A stretch of DNA of 64,000 nucleotides. Source: Kushneria phyllosphaerae. GTDB lineage: Bacteria > Pseudomonadota > Gammaproteobacteria > Pseudomonadales > Halomonadaceae. Under the pieces are notes generated by a model that was not told the DNA's origin, made no database searches, and saw only the letters and a list, made by a program, of their open reading frames with translations. Location: positions 496,001 through 560,000 of the forward strand of contig NZ_ONZI01000002.1 in assembly GCF_900312995.1 (NCBI RefSeq), given 5' to 3'. The translations under genes were made by a program, and so were the position numbers. Shown here piece by piece: positions 8,705 through 17,869 of this stretch (the first letter of the stretch is position 1; the number at the start of each line of letters is the position of its first letter).

Positions 8705-11497
8705 ATGACCCTGCCCTGGATCCCTCTGCTGACCTTTCTGGGCGTTTTTGTGCCCGCGCTTGCCATTCGTGGCGGCAGAACCGTCTGTGCACTGGCCACG
8801 GCCGTCGCCCCGGCCATCGCCCTTGGCCTGGTCCTGTTTTTCTATCTGGGGCATGACGGTGAAGAGGTCATGCGCACCTCATTTCAGTGGCTTCCATCGC
8901 TGGGCCTTGAAGTGGCCTTTCGCCTGGATGGGCTATCGCTGCTCTTTTTATTGCTGATTCTCGGCATTGGTCTGTTGATCATCCTCTATACCCGCTACTA
9001 CCTGTCCGAAAAGGACTCGATGTCGCGGTTTTATGCCTTTTTGATTTTGTTCATGACCTCCATGGTCGGCATTGTCATGTCGGACAATCTGCTGCTGATG
9101 TGGGGGTTCTGGGAATTGACCAGCATCTCTTCGTTTTTGCTGATCAGCTTCTGGTCACACGAAACGACGGCGCGCAAGGGGGCGCGCATGGCGATGACCG
9201 TGACCGGCGCCGGAGGTCTGGCCCTGCTGGCCGGCATCATGCTGATCGGCAAGGTGACCGGCACCTATGACATCGGCACGGTGCTTGAAAGCCATGATCT
9301 GATCACGGCAAGCCCGCTCTACCCGGCCATTGTCGTGCTGGTGTTGCTGGGCGCCTTTACCAAGTCGGCCCAGTTCCCGTTTCATTTCTGGCTGCCTCAC
9401 GCCATGGCGGCCCCGACGCCGGTCTCGGCCTATCTTCACTCGGCCACCATGGTCAAGGCGGGCATCTTCCTGATGCTGCGCCTGCATCCGGCGCTGTCAG
9501 GTACCGAGCTCTGGACGGTCATCGTGACGCTGACCGGCCTGGTCACGCTGGTCTACGGGGCGTGGTTTGCCTTTTTAAAGACCGACCTCAAGGGAATTCT
9601 GGCGTTTTCGACCATCAGCCATCTTGGCCTGATCACCTCGCTGCTCGGGCTTGGCAATTCTCAGGCATTGATTGCGGCCCTTTTTCACATCATCAACCAT
9701 GCCCTGTTCAAGGCCTCGCTGTTCATGGCCGCCGGGATCGTTGATCACGAAACCGGCTCTCGTGATGTGCGAAAGCTGGGTGGCCTTTACCGCCTGATGC
9801 CGATCACGACGGCACTTACCTGTATTGCCACCATTTCGATGGCCGGTGTGCCGCCGCTGAACGGCTTTATCTCCAAGGAAATGTTTTTCACCGAAGCGCT
9901 GGCCTCACAGCAGTTCGGTGGTCTGTCATGGATTGTGCCCCTGCTGGCAGGCCTGGGCGGGCTGCTTTCCGTCGCCTATTCGCTGCGTCTGGCCTATGCC
10001 ACCTTCTTCCGGCGCCCGCGTCAGGAGCCACCCAAAACCCCTCACGAGCCCCCCTGGCCGATGCGCTTTCCCATCGAGCTGCTGGTGGTTCTGTGCATCA
10101 TTGTAGGGCTGGTACCGACCCTGCCGCAGACACCGATCCTAGAAGATGCCGTTCGCGTGACGATGTCCGGTGAGATGCCCGAATTTCACCTGGCGCTCTG
10201 GCATGGCATCAACCCTGCCCTGCTGCTGAGCATGGCGGTCATTGCCGCTGGCATCGTGCTGCATCTGCTCCATCGCCACATGATGCGATTCAATCGTCAG
10301 TTTCGCCCTCAGGATGCCCGCTACATTTTTGAAGCCTTTGTTCAGCGCCTGGTCGGGCTGTGTCAGCGTCTGACCGACCGGCTCGAAAATGGCTCGCTGC
10401 AGCGTTACATGTTCCTTCTGATGGCTGTATCGGTACTGGCCATGGCGCTGGGCCTGGCAGATCTGGATACACTGACCGGCAACCTCGGCCAGCAGCCGCT
10501 GGACCCGATCGTGGCCATGGGCGCAGCACTTTTGATCATGGGGGGCGTGTTGACCGCTGCCCTGCACCGCTATCGCCTGATTTCCCTGTTGATGCTCTCG
10601 GTAGTGGGGCTGGTGGTCTCGCTGACCTTTGCTCGTTTCTCGGCGCCGGACCTGGCCCTGACGCAGCTGTCGGTTGAAGTCGTGACCATGATTCTTTTGA
10701 TGCTGGCGCTTTTTTTCCTGCCGCAAAAAACACCCAAGGAGTCCGGGGGTGCCCGCGTGGTGCGTGACGTTCTGATCGCCACGGGATTCGGGGGGGCCGT
10801 TGCAAGTCTCAACTTCGCGGTGCTGACCCGTGATCTCGACAGCATTTCGGAATTTTTCATCCGTCAGAGCGTACCGGGCGGTGGCGGCCACAACGTGGTC
10901 AACGTCATCCTGGTGGACTTTCGTGGCTTCGATACGCTGGGTGAAATTACCGTGCTTGCCATTGCGGGCCTGGCCATTTTCAAGCTGCTCAACCGGCTTC
11001 GCCTGTTCATGCCGGCCACCGATATGGAAGGTCGCCTGTGGTCCGATGATCGCCATCCGACGCTTTTGATGGTGGTGTCCCAGACCCTGCTGCCGCTGGC
11101 CCTGCTGGTGTCGTTTTTCATCTTCCTGCGCGGCCATAACCAGCCCGGCGGCGGCTTTATCGCCGGTCTGATCACGGCAGTGGCCCTGATTCTTTTGTAT
11201 ATGTCACGCGGCGTCGAATGGGCACAGCAGCGGCTGGACTTTCAGTTCCAGCCCATCGCCATTGCAGGCGTTGCCCTGTCGACCTTTACCGGGCTTTGCA
11301 GCTGGCTGTTTGGCTACCCGTTTTTGACCTCGACCTTTGATCATTTCCATCTGCCTCTGATCGGTGATATCGAACTGGCCAGTGCACTGATCTTTGATGG
11401 TGGCATCTATCTGGCGGTCGTTGGCGCCACGCTGATGATCCTGGCCAATCTGGGCAAGCTCACCACCGCACATCGACCCAACAAGGACAACCCCTGA
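8705..11497 (+). CDS. mrpA: Mrp cation/proton antiporter subunit A with fused MrpB domain (operon 2)
   Basis: 930 residues, about 160 longer than the operon 1 MrpA. Residues 1 to about 770 are the NuoL-like MrpA body ([16 protein letters not shown] near 140, [22 protein letters not shown] near 220, [15 protein letters not shown] near 740). Residues about 790-920 are an MrpB domain, shown by [14 protein letters not shown] and [13 protein letters not shown], the same motifs as in the free MrpB at 5433-5858. This fusion is the hallmark of six-gene (group 2, Pha-type) Mrp systems. AGGAAA precedes the ATG. The stop overlaps the mrpC start by 1 nt (TGATG). Confidence 0.96.
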   Translation: MTLPWIPLLTFLGVFVPALAIRGGRTVCALATAVAPAIALGLVLFFYLGHDGEEVMRTSFQWLPSLGLEVAFRLDGLSLLFLLLILGIGLLIILYTRYYLSEKDSMSRFYAFLILFMTSMVGIVMSDNLLLMWGFWELTSISSFLLISFWSHETTARKGARMAMTVTGAGGLALLAGIMLIGKVTGTYDIGTVLESHDLITASPLYPAIVVLVLLGAFTKSAQFPFHFWLPHAMAAPTPVSAYLHSATMVKAGIFLMLRLHPALSGTELWTVIVTLTGLVTLVYGAWFAFLKTDLKGILAFSTISHLGLITSLLGLGNSQALIAALFHIINHALFKASLFMAAGIVDHETGSRDVRKLGGLYRLMPITTALTCIATISMAGVPPLNGFISKEMFFTEALASQQFGGLSWIVPLLAGLGGLLSVAYSLRLAYATFFRRPRQEPPKTPHEPPWPMRFPIELLVVLCIIVGLVPTLPQTPILEDAVRVTMSGEMPEFHLALWHGINPALLLSMAVIAAGIVLHLLHRHMMRFNRQFRPQDARYIFEAFVQRLVGLCQRLTDRLENGSLQRYMFLLMAVSVLAMALGLADLDTLTGNLGQQPLDPIVAMGAALLIMGGVLTAALHRYRLISLLMLSVVGLVVSLTFARFSAPDLALTQLSVEVVTMILLMLALFFLPQKTPKESGGARVVRDVLIATGFGGAVASLNFAVLTRDLDSISEFFIRQSVPGGGGHNVVNVILVDFRGFDTLGEITVLAIAGLAIFKLLNRLRLFMPATDMEGRLWSDDRHPTLLMVVSQTLLPLALLVSFFIFLRGHNQPGGGFIAGLITAVALILLYMSRGVEWAQQRLDFQFQPIAIAGVALSTFTGLCSWLFGYPFLTSTFDHFHLPLIGDIELASALIFDGGIYLAVVGATLMILANLGKLTTAHRPNKDNP

Positions 11498-11850
11498 TGG
11501 AAGCGCTCTACGCCATCACCACCGGTATCCTGACCGCCAGCGGCATTTATCTGACCCTGCGCGGGCGTACCTTTCCGGTAGTCGTCGGGCTGACGCTGCT
11601 CTCTTATGCCGTCAACCTGTTTTTGTTTTCCATGGGCGGTCTGACCACTCATGGCGCAGCGCTGGTCGGCACCACTGAACACTACGCCGACCCCCTGCCA
11701 CAGGCGCTGGTGTTGACTGCCATCGTTATCGGTTTTGCCATGACGGCCTTTGCCATCATTCTGGCGATGCGCTCCAGAGGCGATCTGGGCAGCGACAGCG
11801 TCGATGGCAACCGCACCGATCGTGAAGACCCGCGGGAGAACAAGGCGTGA
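11497..11850 (+). CDS. mrpC: Mrp cation/proton antiporter subunit C (operon 2)
   Basis: 117 residues, three membrane helices, NuoK-like, with [21 protein letters not shown] near residues 66-86 as in the operon 1 paralogue. The C-terminus is a short acidic/basic tail. Starts inside the mrpA stop (TGATG), and its own stop overlaps mrpD the same way, so the whole operon reads as one coupled unit. Confidence 0.95.
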   Translation: MEALYAITTGILTASGIYLTLRGRTFPVVVGLTLLSYAVNLFLFSMGGLTTHGAALVGTTEHYADPLPQALVLTAIVIGFAMTAFAIILAMRSRGDLGSDSVDGNRTDREDPRENKA

Positions 11851-13382
11851 TGCAGCATCTGCCCATTTTTCCGGTTCTGCTGCCTCTGTTGGTGGCCATT
11901 ATCCTGCTGCGAAAGCGTGAAGGCGCTGATCCGGTCAGGCGAACCATCTCCATTACAGCCACGGCACTGCTGGTCGCGATTGCCTTCTGGCTGGTCAGTC
12001 AGGTGGCCGACGGGGAGACCCTGGTCTATCGACTGGGCAACTGGCAGGCGCCCTATGGCATCGTGCTGGTGGCCGATCGGCTATCTGCCATGATGGTCCT
12101 GCTGACGGCCCTGCTGGCGCTGGGCAGCGTGATTCACGCCAGTGGCGGTGAGGACAATCAGGGCTCCAACTTCCACGGGCTCTTTCATCTACAGCTGATG
12201 GGGATCAACGGTGCCTTTCTGACCGGTGACCTTTTCAACCTGTTTGTCTTTTTTGAAGTCCTGCTGCTGGCGTCCTACGCGCTTTTGATGCACGGCGGTG
12301 GCAAGGCGCGCGTTCAATCCGGATTGCATTATGTCGTGTTGAATCTGGCCGGCTCTTCGCTGTTTTTGATCGCGCTGGGCGTTTTGTATGGCAGCATCGG
12401 CACGCTCAACATGGCCGACATGGCCGAGCGCGTCAGCCAGCTGCCGGCGGACCGGCAGGGCCTCGTCCGCGCCGGCGCCCTGCTGTTGCTGGTGGTGTTT
12501 GGACTCAAGGCCGCCATCCTGCCGCTCTATTTCTGGCTGCCCCGGGCCTATAGTTCGGCGCCTGCGCCAATCGCCGCTCTTTTTGCCATCATGACCAAGG
12601 TAGGGATCTACGCCATCTTCCGCGTATTCACCCTGATCTTTGGTGAGCAGGCCGGGGGGCTTGCGCATCTGGCACAGCCCTGGCTGTGGTGGGGCGGGCT
12701 GGCAACCCTTGGCATGGCAACGCTTGCCGTGCTGTCTGCACGCGACCTGCGCATGCAGATTTCCTATTTCATGCTGATCTCGATCGGCACCCTGCTGTGC
12801 GGTCTGGGCATGGAGGGGACGGCGTCGCGTGGGGCCATGCTGTTCTACATGCTGCATACCACGCTGATCAACGGCGGGCTTTTCCTGCTGGCCGACATGA
12901 TTGCCGACCAGCGCGGCAAGGTCGGCACCCGCATCGTTCGCAGCAAGAAATTCAAATACGCCACTCTGCTCAGCGCCCTGTACATGATCGGCGCCGTCAG
13001 TTCCGCCGGGCTTCCCCCACTGTCCGGCGCGCTGGCAAAGGCGTGGCTGATGTCAACGGCGACCCTGTCGGAAGGCCTCTGGCTTTGGCCACTGCTGCTA
13101 TTATCCGGCCTTGCAGGGGTCGTGGCCGCCTCACGTGCCGGTTCGACCATCTTTTGGCGTCACGGTAACGGCGACCCGGCAGGTGAACGCCTTTCCCGTG
13201 GCAAGCTGGTCGGCACCGTGGTGCTGTTGTCTGCCGCACCGCTGCTGGTGATACTGGCAGGCCCCATCGGCGGCTACACTCAGGCTACCGCCGAGCAGAT
13301 CACGGACACCGTGCAGTATCGCAGCGCCGTACTGGGCAATGTCACTTCAGACACGTCAGGAGCGTCTGTCGATGCTGATTAA
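11850..13382 (+). CDS. mrpD: Mrp cation/proton antiporter subunit D (operon 2)
   Basis: 510 residues from the ATG at 11850 (TGATG overlap with mrpC); a GTG one codon earlier is also possible. NuoM/NuoN-like: FEVLLLASYALLMHGGG near residue 137, KAAILPLYFWLPRAYSSAP near residue 220, [17 protein letters not shown] near residue 250, matching the operon 1 MrpD at the same places but clearly diverged. Ion-translocating subunit of the complex. Confidence 0.95.
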   Translation: MQHLPIFPVLLPLLVAIILLRKREGADPVRRTISITATALLVAIAFWLVSQVADGETLVYRLGNWQAPYGIVLVADRLSAMMVLLTALLALGSVIHASGGEDNQGSNFHGLFHLQLMGINGAFLTGDLFNLFVFFEVLLLASYALLMHGGGKARVQSGLHYVVLNLAGSSLFLIALGVLYGSIGTLNMADMAERVSQLPADRQGLVRAGALLLLVVFGLKAAILPLYFWLPRAYSSAPAPIAALFAIMTKVGIYAIFRVFTLIFGEQAGGLAHLAQPWLWWGGLATLGMATLAVLSARDLRMQISYFMLISIGTLLCGLGMEGTASRGAMLFYMLHTTLINGGLFLLADMIADQRGKVGTRIVRSKKFKYATLLSALYMIGAVSSAGLPPLSGALAKAWLMSTATLSEGLWLWPLLLLSGLAGVVAASRAGSTIFWRHGNGDPAGERLSRGKLVGTVVLLSAAPLLVILAGPIGGYTQATAEQITDTVQYRSAVLGNVTSDTSGASVDAD

Positions 13383-13863
13383 ACGCTGTCTCCCCAGACC
13401 CATTCTTTCGTCGATCCTGACGATGGTCTGGATCATGCTGTCCGACATTATCACCTATGGCTCCGTCATCATGGGCATCATCCTGGGGATTGCCATTCCA
13501 CTGATGACCCAGCGTTTCTGGGATGCGCAACCGGTGGTCAAAAAACCGCTGCTGCTGCTGCGGTTCACCCTGCGCGTCATGCTGGACATTCTCGTGGCGA
13601 ACCTGGAAGTGGCCTGGCTGATTTCCCGTCCCTGGCGGCGCCCTCGTCCCGCTTTTATCGAGTATCCCCTGACACTCAAACGTGACTTCAGCATTACGCT
13701 GCTGGCCAGCACCATCAGCCTGACGCCGGGCACTATTTCGGCCAATCTGAGGCTCGACGGGCGCAGTCTGCTGATTCATGTGCTGGATACCGACGATGAG
13801 CAGGCCATCATTGACGAGATATACAACCGCTACGAGCGACCGCTCATGGAGATTTACGAATGA
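13372..13863 (+). CDS. mrpE: Mrp cation/proton antiporter subunit E (operon 2)
   Basis: 163 residues from the ATG at 13372, chosen because CAGGAGCG stands about 9 nt upstream; the frame is open a little further left inside mrpD. Two membrane segments near residues 20-55, then ISLTPGTISANL and HVLDTDDEQ, the same conserved cytoplasmic motifs as operon 1 MrpE. Overlaps mrpD by 11 nt and mrpF by 4 nt (ATGA). Confidence 0.93.
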   Translation: MLIKRCLPRPILSSILTMVWIMLSDIITYGSVIMGIILGIAIPLMTQRFWDAQPVVKKPLLLLRFTLRVMLDILVANLEVAWLISRPWRRPRPAFIEYPLTLKRDFSITLLASTISLTPGTISANLRLDGRSLLIHVLDTDDEQAIIDEIYNRYERPLMEIYE

Positions 13864-14129
13864 TCGGTATTGCGCTGTGGATCAGCTTTTTTCTGGTCGC
13901 CATGGCCATCATTCTCAACGCCTATCGACTGCTGGTAGGCCCTTCCCTGCCCGATCGCATCATCGCGCTCGATACCATGTACGTGAACAGCATTGCGCTG
14001 ATTATCCTGTACACGATCTGGCTGAGTACGCGGGTCTATTTCGAAGGCGCCCTGCTGATTGCCATGCTGGGATTTATCAGTACCGTGGCCGTATGCAAGT
14101 ATCTGCTGCGCGGCGACATCATCGAATAG
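13860..14129 (+). CDS. mrpF: Mrp cation/proton antiporter subunit F (operon 2)
   Basis: 89 residues with three membrane helices and the family segment GPSLPDRIIALDTMYVN at about residues 28-44. Same length as its operon 1 paralogue. Coupled to mrpE by an ATGA overlap. Small inner-membrane subunit of the antiporter. Confidence 0.93.
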   Translation: MIGIALWISFFLVAMAIILNAYRLLVGPSLPDRIIALDTMYVNSIALIILYTIWLSTRVYFEGALLIAMLGFISTVAVCKYLLRGDIIE

Positions 14130-14138
14130 GAGACCATC

Positions 14139-14570
14139 ATGGCGTGGCTGGACAAGGCATGGGTTGATACGGCACTTGAGACGTTAACGGCCTTTTTTCT
14201 GATCGCCGGGGCGCTGATCACTTTCATCAGCTCTTTCGGAATGGTGCATCTGCGTGATTTCTACCTGCGCATGCATGGGCCGGCCAAGGCCACGACCCTT
14301 GGCGTGGGCCTGATTCTGGTCGCCTGCATGTTTTATTTTCTGCTGATTGAGCGCACCTTTCATATTCAGTTGCTGCTGGTCACCATTTTCCTCTTGATCA
14401 CGGCGCCCATTAGCGCCCACCTGCTGGCCAAGGTGGCACTGCATCAGAAGCTGCCCAGCGATATCTCGACCACCGGAGCCCCCAGTGAGCTGCGTGAAGA
14501 GGATGTCGGCCAGGAACCGGACACACCGCATCCGGAAGACCCCGGCAGCGGTCAGCGCCACAGCCCCTGA
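14139..14570 (+). CDS. mrpG: Mrp cation/proton antiporter subunit G (operon 2)
   Basis: 143 residues, with TAGGAGACCATC giving a good ribosome binding site. FGMVHLRDFYLRMHGPAKATTLG is the MrpG signature, with membrane segments near residues 14-34, 48-66 and 72-92. The last 45 residues are hydrophilic and acidic, unlike most MrpG proteins. Last gene of operon 2; its stop codon lies in the loop of a large hairpin shared with the convergent hemH gene. Confidence 0.92.
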   Translation: MAWLDKAWVDTALETLTAFFLIAGALITFISSFGMVHLRDFYLRMHGPAKATTLGVGLILVACMFYFLLIERTFHIQLLLVTIFLLITAPISAHLLAKVALHQKLPSDISTTGAPSELREEDVGQEPDTPHPEDPGSGQRHSP

Positions 14571-14599
14571 GGCGCTGACCGGCGCGAGGCTCAGCGCCA
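14550..14599. terminator. convergent hairpin at the mrpG/hemH junction
   Basis: GGTCAGCGCC (14550-14559) pairs perfectly with GGCGCTGACC (14571-14580), with the mrpG stop in the 11 nt loop. A third arm, CTCAGCGCC ending at 14599, can pair with the same GGCGCTGA. No T tract follows on either strand, so if it terminates transcription it is not a classical intrinsic terminator. Confidence 0.5.
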
Positions 14600-15580
14600 G
14601 TTGCGCGTATTTCTCTCGACCAGTCCCGCCAGCGCCTCAATGTGACTTTCGCGGTCATTGAGCGCCGGCACATAGCTGTAGTCTTCTCCGCCGGCTTCCA
14701 CGAAATATTCCCGGTTTTCCTGCTGAATTTCTTCCAGCGTTTCCAGACAGTCGGCCGAAAAGCCGGGGCAAATGACGTCGATACCGGGCGTGGTTTTTAC
14801 GTCCCAGTTCTTGAGCGTTTCATCGGTATAGGGCTTGAGCCACTCCTCCCGCCCGAAACGCGACTGAAAGGTCATGGTCCACTGGCTGTCCTCAAGGCCA
14901 AGCTCGCGGGCCAGGGCTTCACTGGTCCCACGACAGTGCTTCGGATAGGGGTCACCTTCCTCGGCATAACGCTTCGGGATGCCGTGCCATGAGATCAGCA
15001 AGTGATTTTGCTTGCCACGCGTGGCCCAGTGCTCCCGAACGCTTTCGGCAAGCGCTGTAATGTAGCCGCGGTCATCATGGTAATCGCGGATGAAGTGCAT
15101 CTCGGGGATATCCGGGCACGGCTTGAGCGCATCGGCCAGACGGTCAAAAACGGCTGCCGTGGTGGTGCGTGAATATTGCGGATAGAGCGGCAGCACCACG
15201 ATTCGGTTGACCCCGGCGCGACGAAAGGTAAGGCCGGCGCTTTCCATGGTGGGCCGGCCGTAGGTCATGCCCAGTTCGACCGGCATGTCGCAACCATACT
15301 GCGCATCCAGATGCGCCTTGAGGGCACGCTGCTGACGCTTGCCAATGGCCAGCAGGGGCGACCCTTCTTCCTCCCAGACGCTGGCATAAGCCTCGGCCAC
15401 CCTTTTGGGACGAGTCCTCAGCACAATGCCATTCAGGATGCACCACCAGAGCGGGCGGGAAACGTCAATCACGCGCCGGTCCCACAAAAACTCGCCAAGA
15501 TAGCGCCGTACGGCGGAGGGGGTGGGCTCATCCGGGGTGCCAAGATTGGCCAGCAGTACGCCGAAGGGGGCCTGCGCCAT
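14591..15580 (-). CDS. hemH: ferrochelatase HemH
   Basis: 329 residues from the ATG at 15580, which has AAGGAG 7 nt upstream and begins MAQAPFGVLLANLGTP, the conserved family start; the upstream in-frame extension is not conserved-looking. The catalytic histidine is in SWHGIPKRYAEEGDPY, and FQSRFG and CPGFSADCLETLEEI follow in the usual order. It inserts Fe2+ into protoporphyrin IX, the last step of protoheme synthesis, at the cytoplasmic face of the inner membrane. Convergent with mrp operon 2, divergent from the photolyase gene. Confidence 0.95.
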   Translation of the reverse strand: MAQAPFGVLLANLGTPDEPTPSAVRRYLGEFLWDRRVIDVSRPLWWCILNGIVLRTRPKRVAEAYASVWEEEGSPLLAIGKRQQRALKAHLDAQYGCDMPVELGMTYGRPTMESAGLTFRRAGVNRIVVLPLYPQYSRTTTAAVFDRLADALKPCPDIPEMHFIRDYHDDRGYITALAESVREHWATRGKQNHLLISWHGIPKRYAEEGDPYPKHCRGTSEALARELGLEDSQWTMTFQSRFGREEWLKPYTDETLKNWDVKTTPGIDVICPGFSADCLETLEEIQQENREYFVEAGGEDYSYVPALNDRESHIEALAGLVERNTRNWR

Positions 15581-15718
15581 GTCTATACTCCTTGCAGTGA
15601 CAAGAGGGGCTTGATTGTACAAACCCTCAAAACAATCAATTTTAATGAAATTATTCTATCAGCGCTGTTCGGGCAGTGCTGATGAAATGTCCCTATTCGC
15701 CATATGCAGGAAGTGTAA

Positions 15719-17311
15719 ATGTCTCGACCCCTGATCGTAATCCTGGGTGATCAATTGACCCACGATCTTCCCGTATTGACAGGCGCACCGGAAAACGCCG
15801 TGGTGGCCCTGTTCGAGGTAGAAGAAGAAGGTCGCTATGTGCCCCACCATCCGCAAAAGATCGCCTTTCTTTTTTCGGCCATGCGCCATTTTGCGCACAT
15901 GCTTCGCCAGCAGGGGCATCAGGTGCACTACACCTGTCTGGACGACAGCGATAACACCCAGGATCTGATCAGCGAAGCCGAACGGATCGCAGGCCTTTAT
16001 GACTGCGACGACATTCGAGTGACTTCTCCCGGCGAATGGCGTCTTTTTGATCGCATTCAGAAAAGGCGAGGCAACACACTTCCTTGGTACATGGTGACCG
16101 ATGATCGCTTTTTTTGCTCACGCGAAGGTTTTAATCAATGGGCACAGGGCCGTCAGCGATTTCGCATGGAGCACTTTTATCGCTGGATGCGTCGCGAAAC
16201 CGGCCTGTTAATGGATGAGCAGAACAACCCGCAGGGGGATCAGTGGAATTTCGACCAGAACAACCGCAAGCCTATGCCCAAACACCTCATCCCACCTGAA
16301 CCACCCGAACACCAACCAGACTCACTCACCCGTGAGGTGATGACACTGGTCGAGACGCATTTCGGCCACCATTTTGGCACCCTTGAAGGATTCAACTGGC
16401 CTGTCACTAGACGTCAGGCACTCAATGACCTGGCTCATTTTATCGAGCACGCCCTGCCCTTTTTTGGCGACTATCAGGACGCCATCAGCGATCAGCATCC
16501 TTTTTTGTATCATGCCCGACTGTCCGGTGCGCTCAATGCCGGGCTGCTCAGACCGCGGGAGGTCTGTCAGGCTGCCGAAAATGCCTGGCGTGACGGCAAG
16601 GTGCCGATTAACAGTGCGGAAGGCTTCATTCGACAAATTCTGGGATGGCGCGAATACGTGCGCGGCATTTACTGGCTGAACATGCCCGACTACAAAAGGC
16701 GCAATGATCTCAATGCCGACCGGGGCCTGCCGGCCTTCTACTGGACCGGCGACACCGATATGCGCTGCTTGAAACGCGCCATCGAGATGACACGGGATCA
16801 CGCCTATGCCCATCACATTCAGCGGCTGATGGTCACCGGCAACTTTGCCCTGCTCTGCGGTGTCAGCCCGGCGGCGCTGTGCGACTGGTATCTGGCCGTG
16901 TATATCGATGCCTTTGAGTGGGTCGAACTGCCCAACACCCTGGGTATGGTGCTGTATGCCGATGGCGGCTATCTGGGCTCCAAGCCCTACTGCGCTTCGG
17001 GTAAATATATCGATCGCATGTCGGATCACTGTCAGCACTGCCGCTATGACGTCAAAAAAAGCATCGGCGAGGACGCCTGCCCCTTCAACAGCCTTTACTG
17101 GCATTTTCTTGAGCGCAATGAAAAGCAGCTGTCCGGCAATCAGCGCATGAAGCTCATTTATGGCTCACTTAATAAAATGAGTGACGACAAGCGACAGGCC
17201 CTGCGTGAACAGGCCCTTCGTTTTCTGGATCAGCTTGAGGAGACACCGGCTTACGGACAGGGCGATCATCTGGCGGGATATGAAAGGCGAACCGGCAAGG
17301 GCGGTGATTGA
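15719..17311 (+). CDS. cryptochrome/photolyase family protein of the bacterial (6-4), iron-sulfur type
   Basis: 530 residues. It begins RPLIVILGDQLTHDLPVL, typical of the photolyase-related proteins of the PhrB/CryB group and not of classical CPD photolyases. The C-terminal half contains RQILGWREYVRGIYW, the FAD-region segment ELPNTLGMVLYADGG and four cysteine sites (CGVSP, DHCQHC, DACPFN) consistent with the [4Fe-4S] cluster of the group. Members repair (6-4) photoproducts with blue light and carry FAD plus a ribolumazine antenna. CAGGAAG gives the ribosome binding site. Whether this one is a repair enzyme or a photoreceptor cannot be told from sequence. Confidence 0.9.
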   Translation: MSRPLIVILGDQLTHDLPVLTGAPENAVVALFEVEEEGRYVPHHPQKIAFLFSAMRHFAHMLRQQGHQVHYTCLDDSDNTQDLISEAERIAGLYDCDDIRVTSPGEWRLFDRIQKRRGNTLPWYMVTDDRFFCSREGFNQWAQGRQRFRMEHFYRWMRRETGLLMDEQNNPQGDQWNFDQNNRKPMPKHLIPPEPPEHQPDSLTREVMTLVETHFGHHFGTLEGFNWPVTRRQALNDLAHFIEHALPFFGDYQDAISDQHPFLYHARLSGALNAGLLRPREVCQAAENAWRDGKVPINSAEGFIRQILGWREYVRGIYWLNMPDYKRRNDLNADRGLPAFYWTGDTDMRCLKRAIEMTRDHAYAHHIQRLMVTGNFALLCGVSPAALCDWYLAVYIDAFEWVELPNTLGMVLYADGGYLGSKPYCASGKYIDRMSDHCQHCRYDVKKSIGEDACPFNSLYWHFLERNEKQLSGNQRMKLIYGSLNKMSDDKRQALREQALRFLDQLEETPAYGQGDHLAGYERRTGKGGD

Positions 17312-17330
17312 CCCGGGCCACCATGGAAAA

Positions 17331-17348
17331 CGCCGGCAAAAGCCGGCG
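17331..17348. terminator. hairpin terminator between photolyase and DUF gene
   Basis: CGCCGGC-AAAA-GCCGGCG, 7 bp perfect. Read leftward it is followed by GTTTTCC, so it mainly suits the minus-strand gene at 17420-17722. It also lies 20 nt after the photolyase stop. Confidence 0.7.
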
Positions 17349-17419
17349 CAAGGTCATTCAATCAATGTGTCATGTTTTGGTATTTTTAACGGCATGCGCC
17401 CCAATCGAATTCGCGATGA

Positions 17420-17722
17420 TCAGATCGCAATGGCCAGCTCGGGCAGGTTGCCCAGCTGCACCAGACGGCGTGAACTGTCACTGCCATCTTCTTCATTCTG
17501 ACGCACGATCCAGGCGTAGCTGATACCGGCCACCAGCAGTTGGTCGATGGCTTCATCAATCGAGCGGAACAGGCAGGGCTTGCCCCGGCGACTGAGCTTT
17601 TGGCGATTGCCGCTGCCCGTTTCACATTCGATCTGATAAATATGGCTCAGTGTGTTGCGTACAACGCGTACTTCCATTTCATTGTGATGTGACGCGGCAT
17701 ATCGAAGTTGCTGTAATTCCAT
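17420..17722 (-). CDS. small conserved protein, DUF6482-like
   Basis: 100 residues, soluble, no signal peptide or membrane segment. GGGAGGG precedes the ATG at 7 nt. The pattern (short N-terminal LQQLRYAA, a beta-rich middle with VVRNTLSHIYQIE, then FRSIDEAIDQLL and a hydrophobic C-terminus) resembles the small DUF6482 proteins common in Pseudomonas and Halomonas relatives. The family assignment is from memory of the pattern and is tentative. A hairpin terminator lies about 70 nt downstream. Function unknown. Confidence 0.55.
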   Translation of the reverse strand: MELQQLRYAASHHNEMEVRVVRNTLSHIYQIECETGSGNRQKLSRRGKPCLFRSIDEAIDQLLVAGISYAWIVRQNEEDGSDSSRRLVQLGNLPELAIAI

Positions 17723-17869
17723 GTAACCCTCCCTGGGCTATCTTCTCGTCGCACTCTGGGCGACGGTTATTTCTATGTCTTTTCTATCAGTTATTAAAAG
17801 AATAACAGTGCCGGATGACGATTCCGTGTCAGCGCCGACATTGTCTTTCCAGTGTTGAAACGCTTGATA

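Noticed and set aside
10139..11137. Long open frame on the minus strand inside mrpA of operon 2
   Set aside because: It is Gln/His/Arg-rich, the usual antisense translation of a membrane protein gene, with no ribosome binding site; the plus-strand gene is certain.
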